DNA of 64,000 bases from Bathymodiolus brooksi (GCA_963680875.1 OY804585.1:44499414-44563413); one strand, 5' to 3'. Positions 27,001-38,621 are shown, counted from the stretch's first letter. A program made the numbers and translations. Notes: a model not told the origin generated them from the sequence alone.

Positions 27001-27613
27001 TAGAAAACTGAAAGGGTTGTAATTGTCTCATTGTCCAACGGGCCACTTCCATTTTGATGATAGTTCAGGTCACGTTGGCATAAATGACTACCAAGTGTGC
27101 TGTTTATGATGGATAATTTCTTATATACTCATATACAAAGGTTAGAACATGATAAATAAGGTGATTACTCAAAATTTCACTTATACTCGTTGACAGTTTG
27201 CTTAAAGTTGGTCCTGGAAAAACTAAAAAAATCATGGAATTTTCTCACAAAAAAGGTGTATGAACCCTGTATATATTAACGATCAATTTCGAGGCATTCC
27301 GAACTTTTGAGATTGCGATTCGATCACTTCAAAATACCAGCAATAAAAACGACATATGTCACGATCAGCAGTCATGGTCATTAATGTCTGCACGACATAT
27401 GTCGCATTTAGCTTTATTTTTTCTCATTTCTGTGACATAAAATCATAATTCTCATATCAAATATGTTCATATATGCGAAGATTGCAATTCAAAATTCGTT
27501 GAAATGCACATAGACGCTTCAGATATTTGTCCATCCTCATTGGTATTTTATACTCAACACCGGGTTAATACTATGATCTACGAACTGTTTATTTACATAC
27601 AGACATGTGTAAA
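27001..27613. other. Non-coding stretch with paired GACATATGTC palindromes
   Basis: No gene seen. Two copies of the palindrome GACATATGTC (27351-27360 and 27394-27403) lie 43 bp apart. The rest is AT-rich and featureless. Confidence 0.5.
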
Positions 27614-29403
27614 CGTTAACACGGGTCTAGGACAATTGCCCCCCATCCCCCAATTTTTTTTATTTCATTTTTATTTTTTATTTATTTTATTTTGTTTATT
27701 TGAAAACATGAGAAATAAATATGCAAAAATTCAGATGAAATTATTCAAATTACTTATAAGTTGGATTTTTTACTTTGTATGTTAATCATCAAAAGGATTA
27801 TACAGCTTGGACAAGCTCTGATAAAAATAGCGTTCTCTTATTATTTTTAGATAAGAGTTTAATGATTTTCCAATTAAGTTTAATTACCTTACAGAATTGG
27901 TCTTCAAAAAAAAATTATCAGCACAGCTGTTACTAACTGTTCTGAAGCAGCAGCAGCTCAGCTACCACCACTACGCCATATCAGACGTGGTATTCGACGA
28001 GTTAAGAAGGATGCTGGAATACCTATACCTATACCCCAGAACCTCCAGACAATGGAAATCCCAGAGGAGTACACAGTAACCCACAGAGATGAACCATTCT
28101 TGCTTTACGACAGTGGCATAGACAGTCCAGCCAGAATACTCATCTTCTCCACAGAAACCAACCTCAGGGCTCTTAACTACAACAGGCCATTGGTTTGCAG
28201 ATGGTACCTTTAAAACAGCTCCAGAACTCTTCTACCAAATTTATACAATACATGCCCTGATTGACAACAACATCTTGCCATGTGTCTGTGCACTTCTACC
28301 AAACAAGACAGAGCAAACCTACTATGAGATGTTCCAGCAGCTACTCATTCTGAAACCCACACTAAACCCTAGATCAGTAATGGTAGACTTTGAGATTGGT
28401 GCACGCAATGCCTTACTGAGAGTATTCCCACAGACAGAAATAAAGGGTTGCTTTTTCCACTTGTCCCAGTGTGTGTACAGAAAGGTTCAAGAAGCAGGAC
28501 TCCAACAGAGGTACCAAGCAGATGCAGACATCAGCCTTGCCGTTAAAATGCTACTTGCCATTGCTTTTTGTCCAGTAGCAGATGTAGTTGATGCATTTGA
28601 GACCCTTGCGGAAGACATTGGTGATGATTACCAGGGCCTGCTGGACTACTTTGAAGACACATATATAGGTAGACCTGGTAGACGTCAAAGACGAGACCCA
28701 AGATTCAGTCATGACATGTGGAATGTCTATCAGCGTACACTACAAGAGCTACCTAGAACTAACAACAACATCGAGGGATGGCACCGTGGTTTTCAATCCC
28801 TCATTGGTTCCTGTCATCCAAACATCTGGACTTTCCTTGGAAAGCTGAAAAGGCAACAGTCACTTCATCATATTCAAACTGACACAGATACTTGCTGGTG
28901 ATGTGATTCCTCAACGAAAGAAATACCAAGATGCAGCAAACCGTGTACTTCACTTAGTTCAGAACTATGGTAACCGTCATGTGTTGGACTTTCTTCGTGG
29001 TGTTGCTTACAATATTCACATGTAAGGACTTTGGTCAATAGACATTAGTGCTTGACAATAACTGTAGTGTTCTTATGTAGTGTTTTGTACTTCTCTATAT
29101 TGTTTTGTTTGTTGTAATATAAAATTTGAGAGGATAAACATAATAAATATAAATAAAGAATTCTTCTCTTTTTTATTAATCAAAATGAAATTTAATGTAC
29201 AGTAATTACAACTCTACCTAGAGAATCTATATCTAATACAATGACAAAACAGAAAATCATCACAACTACACCCAATCAACAGATTCTATGGAGTATGGTG
29301 TATCTCAATACAATACCTATAAGAAACTTGTCACATAAAATTGAAAAAAATGTGTGGGGGGCAATTGTCCTAGGGGGGGCTATTGTCCTGCTCCCGTTAA
29401 CAC
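27614..29403 (+). mobile_element. MULE DNA transposon with 9-bp target duplication
   Basis: The 9-mer CGTTAACAC stands on both sides (27614-27622 and 29395-29403). Inside it the left end reads GGGTCTAGGACAATTGCCCC; the right end, on the complement, reads GGAGCAGGACAATAGCCCCC, with a second AGGACAATTGCCCCCC copy just inside (29350-29372). Terminal inverted repeats plus a 9-bp duplication are the hallmark of Mutator-like elements, matching the MULE-type transposase remnant between them. Element length without duplications is 1772 bp (27623-29394). A poly-T-rich stretch (27652-27700) follows the left end. Because the transposase is frameshifted, the copy is non-autonomous now. Confidence 0.85.
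27900..29025 (+). pseudogene. MULE transposase (frameshifted)
   Basis: Three consecutive frames together cover a MULE-domain transposase of invertebrate type. The first (27900-28190) contains RRGIRRVKKDAG and FLLYDSGI. The second (28190-28890) contains HWFADGTFKTAP (first catalytic-region Asp), then VMVDFEIGARNA (second Asp), then GCFFHLSQCVYRKV, and later RTNNNIEGWHRGFQSLIGSC, typical of this group. The third (28890-29025) gives ILAGDVIPQRKKY and VLDFLRGVAYNI before TAA. A 1-base shift near 28190 and another near 28885 break the frame. No convincing start codon or N-terminal zinc finger (FLYWCH/WRKY-like) is visible. The two frameshifts could be decay or assembly errors. Confidence 0.8.
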
Positions 29404-29424
29404 ATATCCAATTAAAAAATAAAC

Positions 29425-30345
29425 TTTGAACTACAGTAGCTTTTCTCCATTGTTGCAATCTGATTTGAGGTCTGGCAAATAATAATTACAGCCTTTACTT
29501 TCTTCAGTTTTTGACTGACAGTGTCAATTCACGTTTGTGCTATATTTTCATTCCCTACCATACTGTACTCCTATATATGGTTGGACCATTGAGCAAATTG
29601 ACAGAGACATCGTTCTTCTGCTGAAGATCACACAAATATGAGTTATTACAATTTGTGTGGTATTGGATCACAACACAGTAATATTTCAAAAGGAAAAGGG
29701 GGTGGGAGTACATACAAAAATCACTGGTATGCAAGACTCCAATAGTCAAGGTAGACAGAAATAAAAATGTGACATTGAATAGATGTCCTTAAGGTAGTTA
29801 TGAATAAAAAAAACCCAGAACAAATCAGTTCAGACAGCTTTTTAACTATTTACTAAATTTGGGCAGGGTAACGTCAGAGGCGTCACTAAACAATGTTTTG
29901 ATTAATCACAATAAACTTCTCCCAGAAGTCTCTTCACTTCTCTCTGTTGTCTCCCACTTCTCCCTGTGAGCTCTCTGAAAGAGAAGTCACTTCTCCCTCT
30001 AATTTGAAAGTAGTGGGAGCTCTGGCAAGGTGTACTCGATATAGTTCTAATAATAAAACCCTAAATGCTCGCTTACTCGCAAGGGTTATAAACGGGATGC
30101 CATTACACGTAATGGAGTAGCCGCCGAGATTTTTTGCGCTTGCTTACAGAGCTTCTGACGCCTGCATTTATCAATAATAAGACATAACCTTTCCTTTTGT
30201 CCATTATTATAGCAAGTTTTTATCACCTACCAGTATTTTAGAATGTAATTCCCACAAAATAAAAATCCATGTTTACATTTTGAATTTCGTCATTTCCGGC
30301 CTCACTATTTGGATGTCGATACCATATTTGGCGATTTAGGCGTGA
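29425..30345. other. Non-coding stretch right of the MULE
   Basis: No gene recognised. At 29930-30000 several AGAAGT/ACTTCTC copies make a short imperfect inverted repeat. The part near 30100-30345 has more CpG (CCGCCGAGATT, TTTCCGGCCTC, GGCGATTTAGGCG) than the surrounding DNA. Confidence 0.5.
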
Positions 30346-30352
30346 ATGTTTA

Positions 30353-30429
30353 CCAATCGTAACTACTCGGCCATTCTCGCTACCCTGTAAATAACAGGGT
30401 AGCGAGAATGGCCGAGTAGTTATGATTGG
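30353..30429. repeat. 36-bp-arm hairpin with tRNA-like A box
   Basis: Arms 30353-30388 and 30394-30429 are inverse copies with a single mismatch (G at 30359 against T at 30423, which still pairs as G-U in RNA), around a 5-base loop. The right arm reads GGTAGCGAGAATGGCCGAGT followed by AGTTATG. TGGCCGAGTAGTT resembles a Ser/Leu tRNA 5' half with A box. It may be a folded-back tRNA-derived repeat head. Confidence 0.75.
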
Positions 30430-30680
30430 AATGTTTACATCAGCTTGTAGTAAGAAAACCATATTTAGAAAAGCTCCGCCTTTCGTAGTTTCCGGTTATA
30501 GAAAACGATCGATAAATTTGAACAAGGTTGTTGCTAACTTTGAAAAGCATATATTTCTCAGCCAAACCGATTTAACAAGGACTGGGATCATCAGTAATTG
30601 TTATAATGAAATGTTTGAAGCGTAAATAGTGAGTTTTTATGTTTCAACTGCAACTTTTTTTTTGCTCCATTGTGACGAAT

Positions 30681-30899
30681 GGGACCGCGTTGTAGCTCTG
30701 CCGAGACACAAGTTTGTCACAGGAGCTACATTATTGCAGCTATACTCGATACAACCTTATGTGATAAAGTTTGTCAGTGACTTGCGACAGGTCAGTGGTT
30801 TTCCCCGGGTACTCCGGTTTCCTCCACCAATAATATTGACTGCCACAATATAACTGGAATATTGTTGAAAGTGGCGTTAAACACCATAAAGCAACCATA
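30681..30899 (+). repeat. SINE copy, molluscan central-domain type (diverged head)
   Basis: GATAAAGTTTGTCAGTGACTT, GGTCAGTGGTTTTCCCCGGG, TACTCCGGTTTCCTCCACCA and GAAAGTGGCGTTAAACACCA match block by block the better copy at 52387-52656. The tRNA-like head is poorly conserved. The tail is AT-rich with CCATAAAGCAACCATAAA. Confidence 0.75.
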
Positions 30900-31500
30900 A
30901 AAATGTAACTATGAATATTGAATGCCTTTTTGTTTTGTTTTTGTTTTTTGTCTTTGTTAAAAACACTGACAGAAGTGCATTCTTATATGAAATGTTTCTG
31001 CTGTTAATACTTTGCACGCAACCACTATAAAAAAAAATTGCATTCAATTCTTAAAGAAATGGTACAATCTTAGTCAAAAGGCTTATACAGAATGGAAAGA
31101 AAGAGGGAGGGATGGAACAGTCTGGGTAACTACATTTGACTGCCACTAATAATGTATGGAGAGTTGGGTAGGGACAATAAAAATGGACTTCAGTAGCTTC
31201 TGCAATGCACCTACTCTGTTTAGAAAATGGACTAAAAGGTTATAATTGTGGTCCAAGGTTCAATCTGATTAAATTTAGATGTTTGCTGGATCTATTATTA
31301 GCTATCCTATATTGGGTCATGTTAAGGGTCGTATTTTCATACAACCAATCACAGAAGAGACTACAAAATCTTCGGTTATTAAAACTCCAGCACAAGCCTA
31401 GAACTAATGTTTGATTGGTCAATAAATTTAACTGTCTCGTATATGAATGGACGGTCAAAGATGAATCAAAAGTTACATAGCACGACCAACAAACATCTAT
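30900..31500. other. Non-coding stretch
   Basis: No gene recognised. It contains ACCAATCACAG and, about 80 bases on, TGATTGGTC. Overlapping short open frames on both strands here have no recognisable domain. Confidence 0.4.
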
Positions 31501-31502
31501 TT

Positions 31503-32619
31503 TTAATTAGAATGGTCCACGGTTAGGCTTTCTGTATTATAACCTAACATCCTCTCACCACCTTAGAACCTGCTGGGCAGCTCTGTGCATTGAGTCCTGG
31601 GAACTATTATTATCCCCTCACCAACGAAGTTGCGAAGGGATATAGTAACGCTACCGTCCTTCCGTAACATCCTTGTGAACACTCTAGAATCAACATCCTT
31701 CAATGGATTTGGACCAAATTTGGTACATACTTGGTCCTTAAGAGAATCTGGAACCCTATTGATTTTCAAGGTCAAGGTCACTGGGTCAAATTTTTACCGT
31801 GTAACATCCTTGTGAACACTCTAGAATCAACATCCTTCAATGGATTTTGACCAAACTTGGTACATACTTAGTCCTTAAAAAAATGTGGAACCCTATTGAT
31901 TTTCAAGGTCAAAGGTCGAGGTCACAGGGTCTAATTTTTACCACGTAACATCCTTGTGAACACTCTAAAATCAACACCCTTCAATGGATTTTGACCAAAC
32001 TGGTACATACTTAGTCCTTAGGAATCTGGAACCCTATTGATTTTCAAGGTCAAAGGTCGAGGTCACAGGGTCTAAATTTTACCGCATAACATCCTTGTGA
32101 ACACTCTAGAATCAACATCTTTCAATGGATTTTGACCAAACTTGGTACATACTTGGTCCTTAAGAAAATCTGGAACCCTATCTATTTTCAAGATCAAAGG
32201 TCACAGGGTCAAATTTTTACCCCATAACATCCTTGTGAATACTCTAGAATCAACATCCTTCAATGGATTTTGACCAAACTTTATACATAGTTATCCCCTC
32301 GCCAACAAAGTTGCAAAGGGGATATAGTAACCCTACTGTCTGTCCGTCCTTCCGTAACATTTCTTGTGAAAACTCTAAGAGTCAACATGGTTCAATGGAT
32401 TTCAACCAGACTTGGAACTCAAGTAATACTAACAAAGATCTGGCACCCTATTGATTTTCAAGGTCAAAGGTCAAGGTCACAGTTGAACTTTGAATTTTTT
32501 AGGGGTTTAACGGCGAGGGGATACGCCATGCTTTGCGTTGCCCTTGTTAGTTCTAAGTTCTGTGTAAAGTATTATACAAAATGTATATATTGGATATATA
32601 GGTAATGGACCATTCTAAT
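31503..32619. mobile_element. Short inverted-repeat element (MITE-like) interrupted by a Helentron-like repeat
   Basis: ATTAGAATGGTCCA at 31503-31517 is inverted as TGGACCATTCTAAT at 32605-32619. Without the insertion at about 31608-32550 the two ends would enclose only about 170 bp, a MITE-sized unit. The flanks do not show a clear target duplication. Fourteen matching bases alone do not prove the pairing. Confidence 0.4.
31608..32550 (+). mobile_element. Helentron-like repeat, ATCCCCTC-terminus family, ~140-bp core
   Basis: The 5' end reads TTATCCCCTCACCAACGAAG. The 3' end reads GGCGAGGGGATACGCCATGC and finishes CCTTGTTAG|TT. ATCCCCTC(A/G)CC and GG(C)GAGGGGAT are subterminal inverted repeats. 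The core has about five ~140-bp units, each with AACATCCTTGTGAACACTCT, CAATGGATTTTGACCAAAC and TTTTCAAGGTCAAAGGTC. A second copy of the 5' terminus (TTATCCCCTCGCCAACAAAG) begins at about 32289 inside the element, so this is a chimera of two copies. The predicted 3' hairpin (ACGC/GCGT) is weak. Confidence 0.6.
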
Positions 32620-32663
32620 ATTTATCTTCAGTATATAATTTTACAATTTTGTATCTATTTCAG

Positions 32664-32747
32664 AATATGTTTCATAGTAAAAAAACAAAGAACCAGAACG
32701 TGATCAATTTAATCTCTAGTCTAACTTCTCTTATGTTACAAGTTCAA
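32664..32747 (+). CDS. Candidate exon A of an unrecognised host gene
   Basis: An acceptor (GTATCTATTTCAG, 32651-32663) and a consensus donor (CAA|GTAAGT, 32748) enclose 84 bases, exactly 28 codons. Only one phase is open: it begins NMFHSKKTKNQN and ends LTSLMLQVQ; the other two phases meet stops. The hydrophobic/polar spacing (NLISSLTSLMLQV) suggests an amphipathic helix. The exon ends in phase 0, which fits exon B at 53065. The LINE target duplication starts only 91 bp downstream of the donor. I do not recognise the protein. The upstream exon was not found; the CpG-richer segment around 30240-30620, with two TTTCCGG sites, could be a promoter but that is speculation. Confidence 0.5.
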
Positions 32748-32847
32748 GTAAGTACAGGCGAAATTTGATACATGTACATTGTATTTTATACTATCTTCAG
32801 TGCTTTTCAGTTTTGTTATGTCGACTACATAGCAGATGAAAACATTC

Positions 32848-33086
32848 TTTTTTTTTTTCCCTATAGTCAGGATTTTATAAATTCCCTTACATCACCACCT
32901 GACTAGGGTGTGACAGGAGTTTTCAAAAATAAGTTTTGTGACTACATTGGTTTTACATTTTGATAAACAAAATAAAGAAATAATAATATATAATAGTAAT
33001 AAACACTTTCATTCATCTTTCACACACACTCTCTTACCATTTTGTTTTTCTAAAATATTTGATTGCTCCTGACATTTTGTACTTAA
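32848..33086 (-). other. LINE 3' untranslated region and poly(A)
   Basis: Between the ORF2 stop (33087) and the target duplication. On the minus strand it ends with an 11-nt A run. There is no minisatellite or stem-loop that I can see. Confidence 0.7.
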
Positions 33087-36000
33087 TCAAAAAAGCTGAA
33101 AAAAGAATCTCATCACTATATGAATCAAACAAACAAAAAATATTATGATTAGTTGAAAATATATTGTAAGGGGGGTCCATATTTTTTCAAATGCTAAAAT
33201 GGTATTGTTTTTCTTTGATATATATTGTTCAAGTGAACGGTACCACATAATTTTATGTTTAAATTCTACAATATTTAGCCTTTGTTCATTGAGTTTGCAC
33301 TTGAAGATGTAATTTTTTGCAATAATTGAAATCAAATTAACAAGAAGATCCCCTGACTCAAAACCAAAGAAATATTCTTTTTTGTCAAAAATCAAATTCT
33401 TGTAATATTGTTTTAATTGTTTTGACAAAGATTTGAGAAAAATTTGTGTCACAGGACAGTCAAAGAATAGATGTTCAATAGTTTCATCATGAATTTTGCA
33501 AAATGTACATAAATTAGTATTCTTGAGCTTTATTTTATGTAAAAAGGAATTGGTAGGAATGATCCTGTGTAACAATTTAAATTGAAAATTTTGAAGATAT
33601 GAGTTTCTACAAGATTTTTTTAAAATAATAAAATATTTTGACCAATTTGTTATTTCACAATTAAGAAGTTTTTCCCATTTGGAAAATTTTTCTGTTGGTA
33701 AAGAAATGATTGCATTCACAAGACCTTTATAAACAAACCTAACATTTTTTACTATGAACTATTCTTTCTAAATAGGCATCCTTTTTACTAAGTATGTCGA
33801 AATTTACATTTACACAGTTTTCCTTCAGATGATCTTTGATGTACTTGGGAACATTTGACACCAGACTATAGTACTTCAAAAAATTATTGGTATTCAGTTT
33901 ATTTCTAGTCTGTTCAAAAGTATCAAAATTACCAGAATGTGGGTCAATAAGATCACATAAATACTGCACATTATGTTCTATCCATCTAATATAATAATTT
34001 AAATCAGTTACTGGTACAAAATTAAGGATATCAAGAGACAATAGTTCATTAGTATTCATCTTTGTATAAGGTTTTGCAAAATGGTAGCTAGACAGAACAT
34101 CTTTCCAAAAAGAATTTGTAAGCTTCATAGCAACTTCCTTTAGCTTTTCTTTCTGAAAAGTTAAAATTCTTTCACCGCCATAGCTTTGAAGATTGAATAA
34201 TAATACTTTTTGCCAATCACCATCTAAATTGGAAAATAATCGTTTAATCCAACCTACTTTCAGATAAATATTAAATGATTGAAGATCTATCATTTTCAAA
34301 CCCCCCTGATATATATCACCGATTAAAGTACTTCGCTTTATCTTATCTGACTTCCCGTTCCATAAGAATTTATAAAAAAGTGAATTTAAATCATTTATTT
34401 TTGTCTGAGGTAAATTTGGTAGAGATGTCAGTAAATGAATTAGCTTTGGTAGTGCAAGAGTTTTTATAACTGTAATTTTACCAAGTAATGTCAGTTTTCT
34501 ATGCTGCCAACTTTTTAGTATTGCCTTAACCTCCTTGATTTTTTTGGTAAAATTTATATCTGTAATACAGTTTAAATCAAGTGAAAAATCAATTCCCAAA
34601 ACCTTAAAGTTTTCATGAGACCAATTTAGTTTCATATTTGGACAAATAATTTGATCTGAATACTTCTTGTTTCCAACCCACACAGCTTTTGTTTTGGATG
34701 AATTCATTTTTAAACCAGACACCTTGTAAAAAGATTCAAAACATTCAAGAGCCTCCCTCAATGAATGTTCACTCCCATCTAGAATAAGAAAGGTATCATC
34801 AGCATACAAACTTATGAGAGATTCAACTTCATTGATAATAATACCATGAATGTCTTGGTTGGCCTTCAATTTTAATGAAAGCAGCTCCACACCGATTATA
34901 AACAAATAAGGTGAAAGCGGATCACCTTGTCGACAGCCTCTTTCTGGAGAAAAAAAATTTGACATGTGACCATTATTTATAACACAACTTTTGGCTTTTG
35001 AATAGAACAGTTCAAACCATTTACAAAAAGATGGTCCAAAATTAAAACTTGAGAGGGCTTTTTTCAAAAATTTCCATTCAACTGAATCAAATGCTTTCTC
35101 GAAATCTACAAGAAGTAAAAGACCGGTTTTGTTATGTTGTTCAAGATAATGCATCAAATCATACAACAGTCTTGTATTTTCCCCAATAAATCTTCCTTTT
35201 ATAAAACCTTTTTGTGTATCACTAATAATAAATGGTAATAGAGGTTTAATTCTATTAGCAATTACAGCAGAAGCTATTTTAAGGTCAGTATTTAATAAAC
35301 TTATTGGTCTCCAGTTGCCAATAAAATGCCTGTCCTTTCCTTCTTTTGGAATACATGTTATGACTCCCTGATACTGAAAATCAGTGAAGCTTCCAGACTC
35401 ATAGGCTAAATTTAATGACCTAAAAGCAATGGACCAATATCTTCCCAAAAAAATTTATAAAAATCTACGGTATATCCATCAGAACCTGGACTTTTTCCAT
35501 TTGTCATTAACTTCAGTGATTGGGCACATTCTTTAAATGTTATATTACCTTCACACAAGTATTTTTGTTCTTCTGTGAGTTTAATATTATGATTAAAAAA
35601 GGACTCATCATTACAATCTAAATTTGTTGTTGAATACAATGTTTTGTAAAAATCGTGTTGTTGAAGGAGAATTTTAGATTGATCTGATATATGATGACCT
35701 GCATCATCAATAAGCTCAGTTATAGTTTTTTTAATAAAATTTTTCTTTTCTAGTTTACAGAAGTATTGTGAGCATTTTTCTCCATTTTCATGCCAGTTTG
35801 CCTTTGATCGGAGAAGTATACCCTCTACCTTTTCCTCCCTTTTCCTTTCAAACTCTATTTTTTTATTATTTAAAGACGATTGTATTAATTCACTTGGTGC
35901 TGAGTTCATAATATCTTCTAGATTAAGAATATCCTTTTCAAGTTTAAGGGTAAGGTCTTTTTCTTCCCTTGTTTTGTTATACTATGAGATATTGAAATAC

Positions 36001-36949
36001 TTCTGATCTTCATCTTAAGAATTTCAAAAAATACTTGGTCATTACATGTAAGTTCAACATTTAAAGGATCATTAATATCTCCAGATAAATAGTACTCAGA
36101 CACAGTTTCTTTAATACATGTCTTAACCTTCTCTACATAAACAAAATCTCTAAGTAACTGAGAATTAAATTTCCAATACCCCTTTCCCCTTCTGGCAAGA
36201 CTGGCAGAAAAAGTGAAAGTGATTGCTGAATGGTCAGTTTTATATCCTGGAATTATTTTTGTATTTTTCATAAGTGAAAAAAGATCCTCAGATACAAGAA
36301 AGCAATCAAGAGGACTTTGTTTTATTGGGGAGCTTTGACGCCAGGTATACTTTCTACCATTTGGAAAACAGGTTCTCCATGGATCTAGTAATTCAAAGGT
36401 TTCTAACATTTCTTCGATTTTCTCCCTCGAATTTTGGTTTCTATTATGTATAATATTATATGTATAAATACTAGTATCCTGAACAACATTCCAATCACCA
36501 CACAATAAATAACTAGTGTTAGAATAAGAAGCAATATTCTTCATAATTTCATTAAACATTTCCGGTTCATCACTGTTATAGCCATAAAGAGACACAAATG
36601 TTAATCTTTGATCAAATAAACTAATATCTAAAATTATGTATCTTCCATTCTGATCAATCTTTGAATCATGAACAGTATAATCTAGACCTTTCTTAAACAT
36701 AACACAAACACCAGCACTTCTGTTATTAAAATGACTGAAAAGACATGTATCTCCCCATTCATCCTCCCAAAGTTTTTCAACCTCTTTACTACTATGGGTT
36801 TCTTGAAAACAAACAATTGAGGTATTTTTCCCTTTTGCCCAATCAAAAACATCATTTCTTTTTTTAACACTTGAAAAAAGACCCCTTACATTCATTGAGA
36901 GAACTGTAACAGTATTATCCATATCTAAAATATGAAGCAACAAAAACAA
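33087..36949 (-). pseudogene. LINE ORF2: AP endonuclease and reverse transcriptase (three frameshifts)
   Basis: Starts at 36949 (MDNTVTVLSMNVRGLFSSVK just inside). The endonuclease occupies 36940-36150: SIVCFQETHSS (catalytic Glu), LLCGDWNVV (Asp), SPLDCFLVS and GYKTDHSAI (terminal Asp-His). The linker GYWKFNSQLL is typical of the Tx1/L1 lineage. The RT (35900-34600) has NGKSPGSDG, ITCIPKEGKD, NWRPISLLN, LLLVDFEKAFDSVEW, RQGDPLSPYLF and SLYADDTFLIL, with the YADD catalytic box at about 34800. The thumb and a Cys-containing C-terminal region (CTFCKIHDETIEHLFFDCP, a CCHC-like motif) reach 33087. Frame changes near 35960, 35430 and 33735 split it into four frames; two lie by homopolymer runs, so sequencing error is possible. 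The insertion provides no host function. Confidence 0.9.
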
Positions 36950-38059
36950 AATTCAGGAACCAATCTACTATTTCATATACAACAATAAAAATTTTACAAT
37001 ACACATTCATACAAACACACACATTTATAAGATGACGCTTGACTGTTGGTGATAAAGGCATAACTGTTAATTACAACAGATTTTATTTCACAGTTAGGCA
37101 GTAATCAAATATATATATATATATACATATCATAAATATTTATAACAATCATTTATGTGAACAAAAGTTGTTTCCCTTATTGAATATAAGGTACTATATT
37201 GGAGTACAAGTAGACTGAAGGATAAAGAGGAGATGGAAAAATCCTATTCTTGTATAATGATTTTTATTTCAAGAACAAGGAATATATTACTTGCAAGTAG
37301 GGTTGTTTAAAGAAACATATAAACTGATGTAAAGTTACTGAATTTATAAGATACTGTTTCAAAAAAAAAAAAAAAAACTAGATCCAAAGATAAAAATAAA
37401 AAAGAGTTCTAGTATAAAGAGGACAAAAAAAGGGGGAATATTGGATTCTAACAATATACATAGTACATATTTAAACATTAACACTACACTTGGTGCACAT
37501 TTTAATAGTAACACATCACACATAATACATATCATAATATCAACATTTATAACAATCATTTACGTGAACAAAAATTGCTTCCCTTATTGAAAATCACATA
37601 CTATATTGGAGTACAAGTAGACCTAAGGATAATAGTAAAGAGGAGATGGAACAATCATATTCCTGTATAATATTATTTATTTCAAAAACAAAGAATATAT
37701 TACTTGCAAGTAGGTTTATTTAAAGCTACATATTTTAAGCTGATGTAAAGTTACTGAATTTATAAGATAATGCTAAAAAAAATAAAAAAATAAAATAAAC
37801 CAAAAACTAGATCCAAAGATAAATATAAATAAGAGTTATCTCCCTTCTAGTATAAATTGGACAAAAATGGAGGGGAGGGGTGTATATTAAATTCTTTAAA
37901 CCAACAATATACATAATATAACATTAATATTACACTTAGTACACATTATAATAGTAACACAACACCAAGTACACATTTTAATATCAACATCACAGATAAT
38001 ACATATCACAATGTTAACAACACACACAGCACGTACTGTATCATAATATAAACACCATA
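36950..38059 (-). repeat. LINE inter-ORF region with ~408-bp tandem units
   Basis: AACAATCATTTATGTGAAC begins a unit at 37142; a near-identical unit starts at about 37548 (ACAATCATTTACGTGAAC). A third begins at about 46168, beyond the Gypsy insertion. Each unit contains GGAGTACAAGTAGAC, AAAGAGGAGATGGAA and GTTATCTCCCTTCTAGTA-like segments. Between units there is a ~30-bp minisatellite, CATAATATTAACATTACACA and variants. The long stretch of poly-A near 37361-37377 is part of unit 1. No coding frame. Confidence 0.8.
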
Positions 38060-38063
38060 CATG
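38060..38063. repeat. Gypsy target-site duplication, left (CATG)
   Basis: CATG here and CATG at 46121-46124 flank the two LTRs. An extended reading (ACATG) is possible if the LTR end is placed one base inward. Confidence 0.7.
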
Positions 38064-38250
38064 TATAGTAATTGGTACTACTTACTATTACTAGCTTTGC
38101 TTTGCAACTCTAAGTCTGTTTATTCTCTCAGTTATATATACGTCGGGTATGTTTTGGGTTCAGTTCAGTTCTGGTCAGCGTGGTCAGTTTCTCGTGCATC
38201 ATGGGTGCTCTTCGGAACCCCTCGGCCCCCATCCCCCACGATTCACTACA
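38064..38250 (-). repeat. Gypsy 3' LTR
   Basis: 187 bp, identical to 45934-46120 except for G instead of T at 38145. On the minus strand it begins TGTAGTGAATCG immediately after the purine tract and ends ACTATA. Confidence 0.95.
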
Positions 38251-38264
38251 CTCTTCCCCATTTT
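38251..38264 (-). other. Gypsy polypurine tract
   Basis: The minus strand reads AAAATGGGGAAGAG directly before the 3' LTR (TGTAG). This purine run is the expected primer site for plus-strand DNA synthesis and helps fix the LTR boundary. Confidence 0.8.
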
Positions 38265-38621
38265 ATCTTAAAGGACCCCGGACTGCAGCCACTGAGAAAC
38301 CCCAGAAACAAGGGGCCATCCTGGATGTAATGACAAATCCAAAAATTACCCTAGGGCTCACAAGAGGCGGATAAAGCCTCCACAAGCCCTAAGCTTCCGA
38401 TATCCATGGGACAGCGTTTCTAGGAGTCACCAGACTGTGTCACCCCTACACCCACAATGCACCAACTATCTATTCTAATTAAAAAAAACCTTGTCGTCAT
38501 TATCCATAATATCCTTCCCCCCAAGTATTATTAAATAATAAATATATGTCGCGATGGGTGGACCTTACCTTCCCCTTTTCCCCCAAACACTGTCATTATG
38601 CCCCCTGCTTCCCCCTCTGCA

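Noticed and set aside
27504..27785. 93-codon frame with a Phe-rich, membrane-like stretch
   Set aside because: The hydrophobic stretch is a poly-T tract just inside the MULE left end; the frame crosses the transposon boundary.
30422..30625. 67-codon open frame next to the 36-bp hairpin
   Set aside because: It starts inside the hairpin arm, has no recognisable domain, and its end does not give a phase compatible with exon A.
31085..31135. Possible small exon AATGGAAAG...TCTGG|GTAACT
   Set aside because: Very short, weak acceptor, and no phase that clearly joins to exon A.
31205..31458. Overlapping open frames of about 70 codons on both strands
   Set aside because: No domain, no splice context, both strands open by chance in AT-rich DNA.
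37359..37559. 66-codon hydrophobic frame in the LINE inter-ORF region
   Set aside because: Poly-A/T tract and minisatellite translated on the minus strand; not conserved between the tandem units.
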